NCBI GenBank assembly: GCA_947631135.1
Contig: CANRKE010000015.1
Span: 1-19,313 of the forward strand
Source of the DNA: an uncultured Bacilli bacterium
Lineage (GTDB): Bacteria > Bacillota_I > Bacilli_A > RF39 > UBA660
Length of the DNA: 19,313 nt
Reading direction: 5' to 3'
Below, one piece after another: positions 1 to 7,082 of the stretch. The position numbers and the translations under genes are program-made. Below the pieces are notes generated by a model that was given only the letters and a program-made list of their open reading frames with translations, ran no database searches and was not told the DNA's origin. Position 1 is the first letter of the stretch. Each line of letters opens with the position of its first letter.

Positions 1-10
1 AATGCAACAA

Positions 11-51
11 AAAAGATGAATTTTTTTGTTTTTTTGTCATTTTCATCTTTT
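11..51 (-). terminator. possible intrinsic terminator after signal peptidase gene
   Basis: A perfect 10-bp inverted repeat (AAAAGATGAA at 11-20, TTCATCTTTT at 42-51) surrounds a 21-nt loop. On the minus strand it ends in a run of U, as expected downstream of the signal peptidase gene. The loop is long and the stem is AT-rich, so this is a weak call. I see nothing else in 1-170. Confidence 0.3.
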
Positions 52-170
52 ATCTTCTTTTTTTCGTGAATAGTAACAAAAAACTTTAAAAAATTATATA
101 TAAAAAAATAACTTACAATTATTACCAAATTATTGTCAGTTATTATATAATTTTTTTACATTATAATTTA

Positions 171-701
171 TTATTTTATAAATGAAATTTTATTAAGAGG
201 CCATATCCTAAAAAATACTTTACCAATTATATCATCTTTTTTAATAAGTCCAATTTCTCTACTATCCATAGAGTTACTCCTATTATCACCTAATACTAAA
301 TACATATCCTCTGGTATTTTATCATATCCTAAATCTTTAATTGAAAAATCTTTAGTAACAGTATCTTTAGGTAAAAACGGTTCATTATACCCCTCACCAT
401 CTATATATAATTTATTATTTTTATATTCTATAACTTCACCAGGAAGTCCAATAACCCTTTTAATTAAATATTTCGTATCAGCATAATATAATGATACTAC
501 TTCATTTCTTTCAATATCAAAAAATCTATGTCCTATTTTATTTAATAGTGCGACATCTCCCTCTTTCATAGTTGGATTCATAGATGGACCAACAACTTGT
601 TGAAGAGATACTACATAAATGAATACAAGAATTACTATAATAGCTACTATTATATATTTTATTGAATCTAAAAGAAATTCTTTAAGTTCTATTAAAAACA
701 T
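171..701 (-). CDS. lepB: signal peptidase I
   Basis: A 176-residue type I signal peptidase, the membrane serine protease that cuts signal peptides from secreted proteins on the outer face of the cytoplasmic membrane. One N-terminal membrane helix (about 14-33) is followed by GPSMNPTM, with the catalytic serine at residue 40. The general-base lysine is Lys81 in the KRVIGLPGE box, and the conserved GDNRSNSMDSR box lies at 138-148. Length and the single anchor fit the compact Gram-positive (SipS-like) type. The ATG start has a GAGGTG ribosome binding site at the usual distance. It is the last gene of a run that begins with the methyltransferase at 4497 and follows the SGNH-fusion gene by 33 nt. 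Type I signal peptidase is known to process VirB2/TrbC-type pilins, so its place beside two proteins with pilin-like membrane modules may be functional; that link is inference. Confidence 0.95.
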   Translation of the reverse strand: MFLIELKEFLLDSIKYIIVAIIVILVFIYVVSLQQVVGPSMNPTMKEGDVALLNKIGHRFFDIERNEVVSLYYADTKYLIKRVIGLPGEVIEYKNNKLYIDGEGYNEPFLPKDTVTKDFSIKDLGYDKIPEDMYLVLGDNRSNSMDSREIGLIKKDDIIGKVFFRIWPLNKISFIK

Positions 702-734
702 ATTAACACCTCACATTATATAAATTATTTATTT

Positions 735-1832
735 TTATACACAATTCTGTTTCATATAATTATATATATTTCTATATCCATCAGAAGAAAAATGCAACCC
801 ATCACCACTGTCTATAAACTTTGATCTATCTAATCCGTTATATACATCACAATAACTCACATTAGATATACCTTGTAAATTATCTTTCATATAATTATTG
901 AAAAGTACTACACCATTATTATTTACTGCATATTTATTAGTTTCTTCATTTATAGGGAATACAGAAACAATAACTATTTTGTGTTTTGACCATAAACCAT
1001 TGGCTAGTTCTTTTATCTTTGATACATACCCTTTAGCTTGGTTTTCATTTATTTTATCTTTCAATACTGTACCATTTACACCTAAATTAAATAATATAGT
1101 ATATCCATCTGTTAATGCTATTTGATTTACACGCATTATTCCAGTAGTTAAAAACCAATTATAACCCATACCGCCTTCACATACAAAATATGTATTTGGA
1201 TCATTTTTACCTATATATTCAAGACCAACAGTTCGTGAATCGCCAAGAAAAATTACTTTTCCATTAGTTTGAACATTAGTATTATCATAACTACCATCTG
1301 AACTGTTATTTTGTGCATCCTGCTTTTCTTTTTCCTTCTTATCTTTTAAATCATTATCCAATTTATTTTTTAATTCATCACTTTCTTGATTTTTCTTATT
1401 TTCTTCTTCTGTTTGTTTATTTTTTGCCTCTTCATCGGAATTTTTTGAAGCATTATCTCTTTCGGTTTTTAGTTGTACAATATATTCTTTATTTGCATTA
1501 AGCCAACACATTGATGCATTATAATTGATAGTTTTAACTATATATGATGTAAATAGATTGATAACTGATGGTAACAAGAAGAAACCAACGCAAAATATTA
1601 ATCTTTTACTAGCTTTTTTACCAAATTTTTTCATTTCATCATCAGCAGAGCCAGCAACTACAATTTTAAAAACATCAATTATTAGCATAACTATTAAAGC
1701 AATAGGTACTACTATACATATTAAAGTTAATATTATTTTTATTAAATAAAATGTAGATAAAATATTATAATTATCACAAAAATTTAAACTACTACCTGCA
1801 GCATCTTCTAAAACGTTTAGATATTTTAGCAT
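735..1832 (-). CDS. pilin-like two-helix membrane module fused to extracellular SGNH hydrolase
   Basis: A 365-residue protein from the preferred ATG at 1832, which has AAGGGTG just upstream. A TTG six codons earlier would put that ribosome binding site inside the gene. Domains: a short N-terminus with Cys19; two membrane helices (about 28-60 and 78-100) separated by a Lys-rich loop, resembling the T4SS-pilin/VirB2-like helical hairpin; Cys109 in a CWLNA motif; a very charged Lys/Glu/Asp linker (about 120-175); then an SGNH/GDSL hydrolase. The last shows GDSR with Ser199 as nucleophile, GVNG at 251-254 in place of the usual GxND, and DGLH with Asp344 and His347. The positive loop between the helices should be cytoplasmic, placing the enzyme outside. 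SGNH enzymes commonly remove acyl groups from polysaccharides or peptidoglycan; the substrate here is unknown. Residues 1-175 are paralogous to the upstream neighbour, 20 nt away. Confidence 0.8.
   Translation of the reverse strand: MLKYLNVLEDAAGSSLNFCDNYNILSTFYLIKIILTLICIVVPIALIVMLIIDVFKIVVAGSADDEMKKFGKKASKRLIFCVGFFLLPSVINLFTSYIVKTINYNASMCWLNANKEYIVQLKTERDNASKNSDEEAKNKQTEEENKKNQESDELKNKLDNDLKDKKEKEKQDAQNNSSDGSYDNTNVQTNGKVIFLGDSRTVGLEYIGKNDPNTYFVCEGGMGYNWFLTTGIMRVNQIALTDGYTILFNLGVNGTVLKDKINENQAKGYVSKIKELANGLWSKHKIVIVSVFPINEETNKYAVNNNGVVLFNNYMKDNLQGISNVSYCDVYNGLDRSKFIDSGDGLHFSSDGYRNIYNYMKQNCV
1317..1423. repeat. linker-coding direct repeat, copy 1
   Basis: This stretch, coding the charged linker of the SGNH fusion, aligns without gaps to 2435-2541 in the neighbouring gene. 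The first 36 nt are identical (1317-1352 against 2435-2470), and the rest differs at scattered positions. Identity at the DNA level is higher here than in the enzyme domains, which are unrelated. Confidence 0.85.
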
Positions 1833-1852
1833 TAAATTCACCCTTTTCAATA

Positions 1853-2947
1853 TTATTTATATTTATTATATAATTCATTTGCATAATTAACATAATAATT
1901 AAATTCTGTATTTACTGTATTACCATATATATCAGTAGTATCGACAGTTTTTTGATATGAAGGATATCCGAAATACACATTAGGCAATGCAGGAGCACCA
2001 GTAGATAAATTACCCCATACAATCGCTGAATCATTTTTTAAGATATAATCTGCTGCTTGATATATAATGTTTTTTGGTATTGTAAATTTTTTATCTAATA
2101 AAAGTTTAGCAATTAATTTAACTTGTGCACGACTTTCCTGTGAAATTGTCCCTCTTTGAGTTTGTAATATATCAAATGTTAAATTACAATTAAATTGTCC
2201 CCCTTGATACCTTTTTCCATCAGTAAATACTTTGCACATTTTATCCCTAGTAACTTCACTACCCATTTCATTTAAATCATAAAAATGATTTATAAATACT
2301 GCACCAGTTATCATTTGTACTGGTATACCGCTTGTTTCACCACCAACTTCAGAATATATGAATGCAGCAAAATTTTCAACCACTTCATCTGATTGTTCAG
2401 ATAACACACCATTATCCGTGTTATTGTTTTGCATATCCTGCTTTTCTTTTTCCTTCTTATCTTTTAAATCCTTATCTAATTTATCTTTTAATGCATCACT
2501 TTCTTGTTTTTTCTTATTCTCTTCATCATTCTGTTTATTTTTGGAATCAATATCAGCATTCTTTATATCATTTTCGTTTTTTTCTTTTAATGAAATAATA
2601 TAATCTTTATCCGCATTAAGCCAACATTTTGATGCATCATAACTTACAAATTGTATTGTTTTTGCAACTAAATTTACTATCGTAGGAAGAAAGAAGAACG
2701 CGAAACATACTAAAAATCTTATTGCAAACTTTTTCCCCAATCTTTTTATATCTTCATCTATTTTACCTGAAGTAACAGTTTTTACAACATCTATTGTTAA
2801 CATTACAATAAGAGCAATAGGAACAATTATACATAGTAATGTTAACATTTGTTTAATAAAATAAAATACTACTAAAACATTATAACTATCACAAAATTTT
2901 AAAGTGCTATCTGCTGTATCTGCAAGTATATTTATATATTTATCCAT
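1853..2947 (-). CDS. pilin-like two-helix membrane module fused to SleB-type cell-wall hydrolase
   Basis: A 364-residue protein. The first 175 residues match the next gene closely: Cys19, two membrane helices (about 26-58 and 76-98) around a Lys/Arg-rich loop, Cys108 in CWLNA, and a charged linker with the repeated words KDKKEKEKQD. The C-terminal part (about 187-364) resembles the SleB/CwlJ Hydrolase_2 family, peptidoglycan hydrolases usually tied to spore germination or wall turnover. It shows AAFIYSEVGGE with the probable catalytic Glu200, then a GAVFINHF segment where the family normally has an Asn-Arg pair, and a tail ending in YYVNYANELYNKYK. The positive-inside rule again puts the enzyme outside. 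The ATG is preceded by GGAGTG. It lies 16 nt after the pseudouridine synthase gene. The family call rests on motif memory, and the fused membrane module is the odd feature. Confidence 0.75.
   Translation of the reverse strand: MDKYINILADTADSTLKFCDSYNVLVVFYFIKQMLTLLCIIVPIALIVMLTIDVVKTVTSGKIDEDIKRLGKKFAIRFLVCFAFFFLPTIVNLVAKTIQFVSYDASKCWLNADKDYIISLKEKNENDIKNADIDSKNKQNDEENKKKQESDALKDKLDKDLKDKKEKEKQDMQNNNTDNGVLSEQSDEVVENFAAFIYSEVGGETSGIPVQMITGAVFINHFYDLNEMGSEVTRDKMCKVFTDGKRYQGGQFNCNLTFDILQTQRGTISQESRAQVKLIAKLLLDKKFTIPKNIIYQAADYILKNDSAIVWGNLSTGAPALPNVYFGYPSYQKTVDTTDIYGNTVNTEFNYYVNYANELYNKYK
2435..2541. repeat. linker-coding direct repeat, copy 2
   Basis: Second copy of the linker-coding repeat, inside the SleB-type fusion gene, offset by 1118 nt from copy 1. 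It is evidence for a recent duplication, or for gene conversion between the two adjacent genes. Confidence 0.85.
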
Positions 2948-2963
2948 TTATTATCACTCCAAT

Positions 2964-3635
2964 TCAAAAATTAAATTCGTCTAATATATTTTTATCAAAA
3001 TTAACAGTAAACTCCATTTTAGTTTTTTTAGTTGGATGTAAAAAACTAATTTTATATGAATGAAGTAAAACTCTACTCTTATATTTTACACCATTATACT
3101 TAATATCTCCAACAATTGGATGCGAAATATTTGCAAGTTGACACCTAATTTGATGAAATCTACCAGTATATAACTTAACACGTAATAAACTAACATCATT
3201 TATCTTATCATATTTTAATACGTTATACTCAAGTATTGCTTCTTTACCATGATTACTATCATCAACAAAACTCATAAGCTTTTTTTCATCTTTTATAAGA
3301 TAATTTTTTATTGTATCGCTATCTTTATCAAATTTACCTGAACATATACACATATATTCTTTATGGAATTGTCCATCTCTAATCTGTTTGGATATTCTAC
3401 TTGCAGCTTTAGATGTTTTTGCAAACACCATAACACCAGATACCATTCTATCTAATCTATGAACTAAACCTAAATAAACATTTCCCTTTTTATCATATTT
3501 TACTTTAAGATAATTTTTAATCATAGTTAATATATCTGCATCATCTGTGCCATTACTTTGTGATAATATACCACTTTTTTTATTGACAACTATTATATGA
3601 TTATCTTCATAGATAATATCGTTTTCACTAATCAT
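2964..3635 (-). CDS. RluA-family RNA pseudouridine synthase
   Basis: A 223-residue enzyme that isomerises uridine to pseudouridine in rRNA or tRNA. The catalytic box reads HRLDRMVSGVMVFAK with the essential Asp62; most RluA-family proteins have HRLDKDTSG, so the Arg-Met-Val stretch is a variant. GRFHQIRCQLA at 158-168 and HPIVGDIKY at 172-180 are the other family signatures. There is no N-terminal S4 domain, so it is closer to the short RluA/TruC type than to full-length RluD, and I do not assign a target site. Its ATG overlaps the end of the upstream methyltransferase gene by 8 nt (GATGATTAG), so translation is probably coupled. Both neighbours would act on RNA. Confidence 0.9.
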   Translation of the reverse strand: MISENDIIYEDNHIIVVNKKSGILSQSNGTDDADILTMIKNYLKVKYDKKGNVYLGLVHRLDRMVSGVMVFAKTSKAASRISKQIRDGQFHKEYMCICSGKFDKDSDTIKNYLIKDEKKLMSFVDDSNHGKEAILEYNVLKYDKINDVSLLRVKLYTGRFHQIRCQLANISHPIVGDIKYNGVKYKSRVLLHSYKISFLHPTKKTKMEFTVNFDKNILDEFNF

Positions 3636-4497
3636 CTAAACATTCCCATCTAGTAAATGCACCACAAGGAAAAACTTTACCATCATTTTGCAATATCCCA
3701 ATTTCATCTGAATAAATATTACCTTTATAATTATCTGATATTGCATATTCTAAAGCATTTTTAACAGCTGTCATAGGTAATGATGTCGTATATGTATTAA
3801 TTTGTATGAAAATTGGATTATCACTTAATAGTTGTACACATAATTCTATTAAATAATATAAATTTTTTTCTATATCCCATACTTCACTATTAGCTCCTCT
3901 ACCATAAGATGGTGGATCCATAATTATTGCATCATATTTATTTCCACGTCTAATTTCTCTTTTAACAAACTTAACTACATCATCACATATAAATCTTATA
4001 TTATTATTTTCTAAACCTGATAATTTAATATTCTCTTTTGCCCAATCATTTATTTTTTTAGATGAATCAACATGTACTACATCTGCTTTAGCATAACTAC
4101 ATGCTACACTTGCTCCACCTGTATATGCAAATAAATTTAACACTTTTATCTTTCTATCATATTTCTTTATTTTTTCTATATAATAATTCCAGTTATAAGC
4201 CTGTTCAGGAAACAAGCCAGTATGTTTAAAACCCATAAGTCCAATTTTAAATTTTAAATCATGATAATTTATTACAAAAGAATCAGGTATTTTATTATTT
4301 ATTTGCCAATATCCACCACCACTATTGCTTCTATGGTAGATTGCATCAATATTATCCCATAAATTGTAATCTATTTCCTTATTCCATATAGCAAGAGGAT
4401 CTGGTCTAAGTAATTTATATTTTCCCCATATCTCTAACTTTTCACCATTATTAGTATCTAGTAATTTATAGTCTTTAAAATCAGTTACAAATTTCAT
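3628..4497 (-). CDS. RlmI/RlmK-like SAM-dependent RNA methyltransferase
   Basis: A 289-residue class I methyltransferase. The SAM-binding motif I is VLNLFAYTGGASVAC (119-133), followed by an acidic strand end, VVHVDSSKK (140-148). Motif IV is DPPSYGRG (194-201), typical of the family that methylates cytosine C5 or guanine N2 in 23S rRNA (RlmI, RlmKL). The N-terminal PUA domain of E. coli RlmI is not evident, so the precise target is unknown. The ATG is preceded by AAGGATG. It heads an operon with its own promoter at 4523-4551, and its 3' end overlaps the pseudouridine synthase gene. Confidence 0.88.
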   Translation of the reverse strand: MKFVTDFKDYKLLDTNNGEKLEIWGKYKLLRPDPLAIWNKEIDYNLWDNIDAIYHRSNSGGGYWQINNKIPDSFVINYHDLKFKIGLMGFKHTGLFPEQAYNWNYYIEKIKKYDRKIKVLNLFAYTGGASVACSYAKADVVHVDSSKKINDWAKENIKLSGLENNNIRFICDDVVKFVKREIRRGNKYDAIIMDPPSYGRGANSEVWDIEKNLYYLIELCVQLLSDNPIFIQINTYTTSLPMTAVKNALEYAISDNYKGNIYSDEIGILQNDGKVFPCGAFTRWECLDD

Positions 4498-4522
4498 TAG
4501 AACACATCCTTCTATTAATTTA

Positions 4523-4551
4523 ATTATAAATAAATATTTAAAAAAAGTCTA
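4523..4551 (-). promoter_or_regulatory. promoter for the methyltransferase-to-lepB operon
   Basis: On the minus strand TAGACT (4551-4546) is separated by exactly 17 nt from a perfect TATAAT (4528-4523), giving a start near 4516 and a short leader with the AAGGATG site. The TAG of the -35 box is also the stop codon of the AbiEi-like gene, and the box lies in one arm of its terminator hairpin. Confidence 0.6.
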
Positions 4552-4568
4552 TACATTAAGACTTTTTT
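4541..4568 (-). terminator. intrinsic terminator overlapping the AbiEi-like stop codon
   Basis: A perfect 10-bp stem (AAAAAAGTCT at 4541-4550, AGACTTTTTT at 4559-4568) with an 8-nt loop. On the minus strand it ends in six U. The UAG stop of the upstream gene falls at the loop/stem border. Symmetry means it could work in both directions, but there is no plus-strand gene to terminate. Confidence 0.6.
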
Positions 4569-5181
4569 GTTTACAATAAATATTAATATATTTTTCTGTT
4601 TTTTTACTAACACCAAGATCTTCTGCATACTTACGTAATTTTTTAATATCGAATCTATCACTATTAAAATAATTTTTAAGTGCAACATAGAATAATCTTT
4701 CATCTATTTTGGTATTAGCTTTAATAATATCACATACACTTCTTTCTACATCATATGCAGTAACTTCATTCCCTAATTTAGTAGGTATTTTAGTTAAACC
4801 ATAATCATGTAATTCATAACTAATATAGTGTAGTTTAATATTTTTATCTCTTCTATCATCAGTATATTTTGAATATACTGTAAAATCAATATTCTTTGGT
4901 TCTTCTTCTAAAAATCCGTGGAAATACATAGCTGTTAAATGAGAAACTATTGTTGGTGGATGTTTCATTTGGTATATATAACAAGGATCAGATTCTACAT
5001 CACAAAGTTTATAAACTCCCACTCTTACTCTTTTTATAATTCCTTTTTGTGTAAGCTTTGATAAATGCTCTCTTGAAATTTTATTTTTTCCTGCTTCTTT
5101 TGTTGTTATAAATCCATTGTTTTCTTTCATAAGTTCAAATAATTTATTCTTAATTGTTTTCTTAGTTTTTTTCCTTTCCAT
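4549..5181 (-). CDS. AbiEi-type antitoxin/transcriptional regulator, solitary
   Basis: A 210-residue protein resembling the AbiEi family, antitoxins of type IV toxin-antitoxin systems that repress their own promoter. Residues about 10-60 form a winged-helix-like segment (GFITTKEAGKNKISREHLSKL, then GIIKRVRVGVYKL). The middle holds HPPTIVSHLTAMYFHGF, and the C-terminal part has the family-like YDVERSVCDIIKANTKIDERLF and a final helical region with LRKYAEDLGV. No AbiEii nucleotidyltransferase partner follows: the next gene is an rRNA methyltransferase. It is therefore an orphan antitoxin or a regulator repurposed from one. ATG start with GAGGTGAAG upstream. It is an isolated single-gene unit with its own strong promoter, an inverted repeat at the start site and a terminator at its stop codon. 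Confidence 0.75.
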   Translation of the reverse strand: MERKKTKKTIKNKLFELMKENNGFITTKEAGKNKISREHLSKLTQKGIIKRVRVGVYKLCDVESDPCYIYQMKHPPTIVSHLTAMYFHGFLEEEPKNIDFTVYSKYTDDRRDKNIKLHYISYELHDYGLTKIPTKLGNEVTAYDVERSVCDIIKANTKIDERLFYVALKNYFNSDRFDIKKLRKYAEDLGVSKKTEKYINIYCKQKSLNV

Positions 5182-5194
5182 AATACTTCACCTC

Positions 5195-5205
5195 GCGTTA
5201 AACGC
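5195..5205. promoter_or_regulatory. operator-like inverted repeat in front of the AbiEi-like gene
   Basis: GCGTT-A-AACGC, a perfect 5-bp inverted repeat around one base, lies at the predicted transcription start and just before the ribosome binding site. It is GC-rich for this genome. AbiEi proteins are known to bind inverted repeats in their own promoters, so autorepression is a reasonable inference. Confidence 0.45.
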
Positions 5206-5210
5206 CTCAT

Positions 5211-5239
5211 ATTATACCACAGACATATGGATTTTTCAA
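5211..5239 (-). promoter_or_regulatory. promoter for the AbiEi-like gene
   Basis: On the minus strand TTGAAA (5239-5234), 17 nt, then a perfect TATAAT (5216-5211). This is one of the best sigma-A-type promoters in the window. It lies in the gap after alaS, so the gene is transcribed independently. Confidence 0.8.
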
Positions 5240-5321
5240 ACAAAAAATGTAGTTTTTTTGAAAAAAATGTCATATTTTCCCGGATTTTATGTATTTTTAA
5301 ACAAATATTTGACAAATTTAC

Positions 5322-7082
5322 TTAATCAGATAGTGTAGCCTTTATTCTTCTTACTCCACTTGAAACAGCTTCTTCTTTTATAATTTTAAATTTACCAAGA
5401 CAGTTAGTATTCTCTACGTGTGGTCCTCCACAAATTTCTTTTGAATAATCACCAATAGAGTAAACTTTAACCCTATCACCATATCTATCAGTAAATAATC
5501 CAATCGCACCAGAGTTTTGTGCATCTTCAAGACTCATTTCTTCTTGTTTTACTACTAATCCTTCTTGTATTTTTTGATTTACAATATCTTCAACTTTTTG
5601 TTTTTCTTCATCAGTTAGCTTTCTTGGAAATGAAAAGTCAAATCTAAGTCTTTGAGTATTTATATTACTTCCTCTTTGACATACATCATTACCAAGTACA
5701 TCTCTTAGTGCTTGATGAAGAAGATGTGTAGCAGTATGATATTTTATATTTTCTATCGAATGATCTTGTAGACCACCCTTAAATTTTTCCATAGAACCTT
5801 GTCTTGATTTTTCTTGATGTTCCTTAAAGTATTTGTCAAAACCATCTATATCTGCACTCATTCCTACATTGCTAGCTTCCTCTTGTGTTAGTTCAGGTGG
5901 AAATCCAAATGTATCATAAAGTCTAAATACTGTTTTACCATTTATATTGTCTATTCCTTGTTTAGTTAATATATCACATATTTTATTAAATTCTTTTAGT
6001 CCCTTTTCTAATGTCCTTGAAAATTTAACTGTTTCATCTAAAATAGTATTTATTATTTTGTTTTTATTTGTTTCTAGTTCACTATAATATTTTGAATATT
6101 TAGAACAAATAATATTTGTAAAATCAGTTATAAATTCTTCATTTATATCAAGTTCAATATTACGTGCAAATCTTACCATTCTTCTTATCATACGTCTTAA
6201 AATATATCCTTGATCTGTATTTGATGGTACTAAGTTTTCACTTGCAATCATTATTGATGCACGCATATGATCTGCAACTATTCGCATATCTTTTTTATTT
6301 TCATCATAATTTTTACCTGATTTTTCTTCTATAAGTTTTATTAAATCTATCCATATTGATGACATGTAATTATCATGTACCCCTTCAAGTATTGCAGTAG
6401 TTCTTTCAACACCCATTCCTGTATCTACATTTTTTTGTTCTAATTTTTTAAAACCTTTTTCACTATGATAATATTCCATAAATACATTATTCCAAATTTC
6501 AACCCATCTATCATCTTCAGGATCAAATTTTTGTGGTATCTCATCATCACTATTAAAATAGAATATTTCAGTATCACTTCCAGCTGGACCAATACTTGTC
6601 ATATTTGGCCACCAGTTATCATCTTCACCTAGATATGCAATTCTATCTTCACTTATACCTAATGATTTCCATACACTTTCACTTACTTCATCTTTTTTAA
6701 CCATATCATTACCTCTAAATATTGTTACTGCAAGTCTTTCAATAGGTATATTAAGATATTTAGTTAAAAATTCAAAACTATATTTTATAGATTCTTCTTT
6801 AAAGTAATCTCCTAAACTCCAATTACCTAACATTTCAAAGAATGTATGGTGTACACTATCTCCTACTTCATCTATATCGGTTAATCTAAAACATTTTTGT
6901 ACATCACAAAGTCTTTTACCTAGTGGGTGTGCTTGTCCCATAAGATATGGTACTAATTGTTGCATACCAGCTGTATTAAATAAACATGTTGGATCATTTT
7001 CAGGTATCAATGGTGCTGATTTAATAATAGCATGATTTCTTTCTTTAAAATAATTTAAATATGTATCTTTTAAGTCTATCAT
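5322..7082 (-). CDS. alaS: alanyl-tRNA synthetase, short form
   Basis: Charges tRNA-Ala with alanine in the cytoplasm. The class II catalytic core is complete: FNTAGMQQ (35-42), motif 2 as FRLTDIDEVGDSVHHTFFEMLGNW (65-88) and motif 3 DTGMGVERTTAI (220-231). The tRNA-recognition helices follow to about residue 430. The zinc editing site is intact, with His449 and His453 in HTATH and Cys551 and His555 in CGGPH (usually CGGTH). At 586 residues it is much shorter than the roughly 870 of E. coli AlaRS. About 100 residues of beta-barrel normally found before HTATH are missing, and the C-terminal oligomerisation/C-Ala domain is absent. The protein ends naturally after GVRRIKA, so I see a short architecture, not a frameshift. 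A similar short form occurs in CPR bacteria, as I recall. The start overlaps the upstream kinase gene by 4 nt (ATGA). Confidence 0.95.
   Translation of the reverse strand: MIDLKDTYLNYFKERNHAIIKSAPLIPENDPTCLFNTAGMQQLVPYLMGQAHPLGKRLCDVQKCFRLTDIDEVGDSVHHTFFEMLGNWSLGDYFKEESIKYSFEFLTKYLNIPIERLAVTIFRGNDMVKKDEVSESVWKSLGISEDRIAYLGEDDNWWPNMTSIGPAGSDTEIFYFNSDDEIPQKFDPEDDRWVEIWNNVFMEYYHSEKGFKKLEQKNVDTGMGVERTTAILEGVHDNYMSSIWIDLIKLIEEKSGKNYDENKKDMRIVADHMRASIMIASENLVPSNTDQGYILRRMIRRMVRFARNIELDINEEFITDFTNIICSKYSKYYSELETNKNKIINTILDETVKFSRTLEKGLKEFNKICDILTKQGIDNINGKTVFRLYDTFGFPPELTQEEASNVGMSADIDGFDKYFKEHQEKSRQGSMEKFKGGLQDHSIENIKYHTATHLLHQALRDVLGNDVCQRGSNINTQRLRFDFSFPRKLTDEEKQKVEDIVNQKIQEGLVVKQEEMSLEDAQNSGAIGLFTDRYGDRVKVYSIGDYSKEICGGPHVENTNCLGKFKIIKEEAVSSGVRRIKATLSD

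Noticed and set aside
898..1125. Plus-strand open frames inside minus-strand genes (this one and others such as 8177-8491, 8894-9319)
   Set aside because: They lie opposite well-supported conserved genes, lack ribosome binding sites and family motifs, and have the composition of antisense shadows.
735..2947. A type IV secretion or conjugation locus, suggested by the pilin-like helices
   Set aside because: No VirB4, VirD4, relaxase or other transfer gene is present in the window, and both modules are fused to wall enzymes.
5232..5265. 9-bp inverted repeat TTTTTCAAA/TTTGAAAAA as an alaS terminator
   Set aside because: It has a 16-nt loop and no U run on the minus strand; the left arm overlaps the -35 box of the next gene. 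Likely chance in AT-rich DNA.
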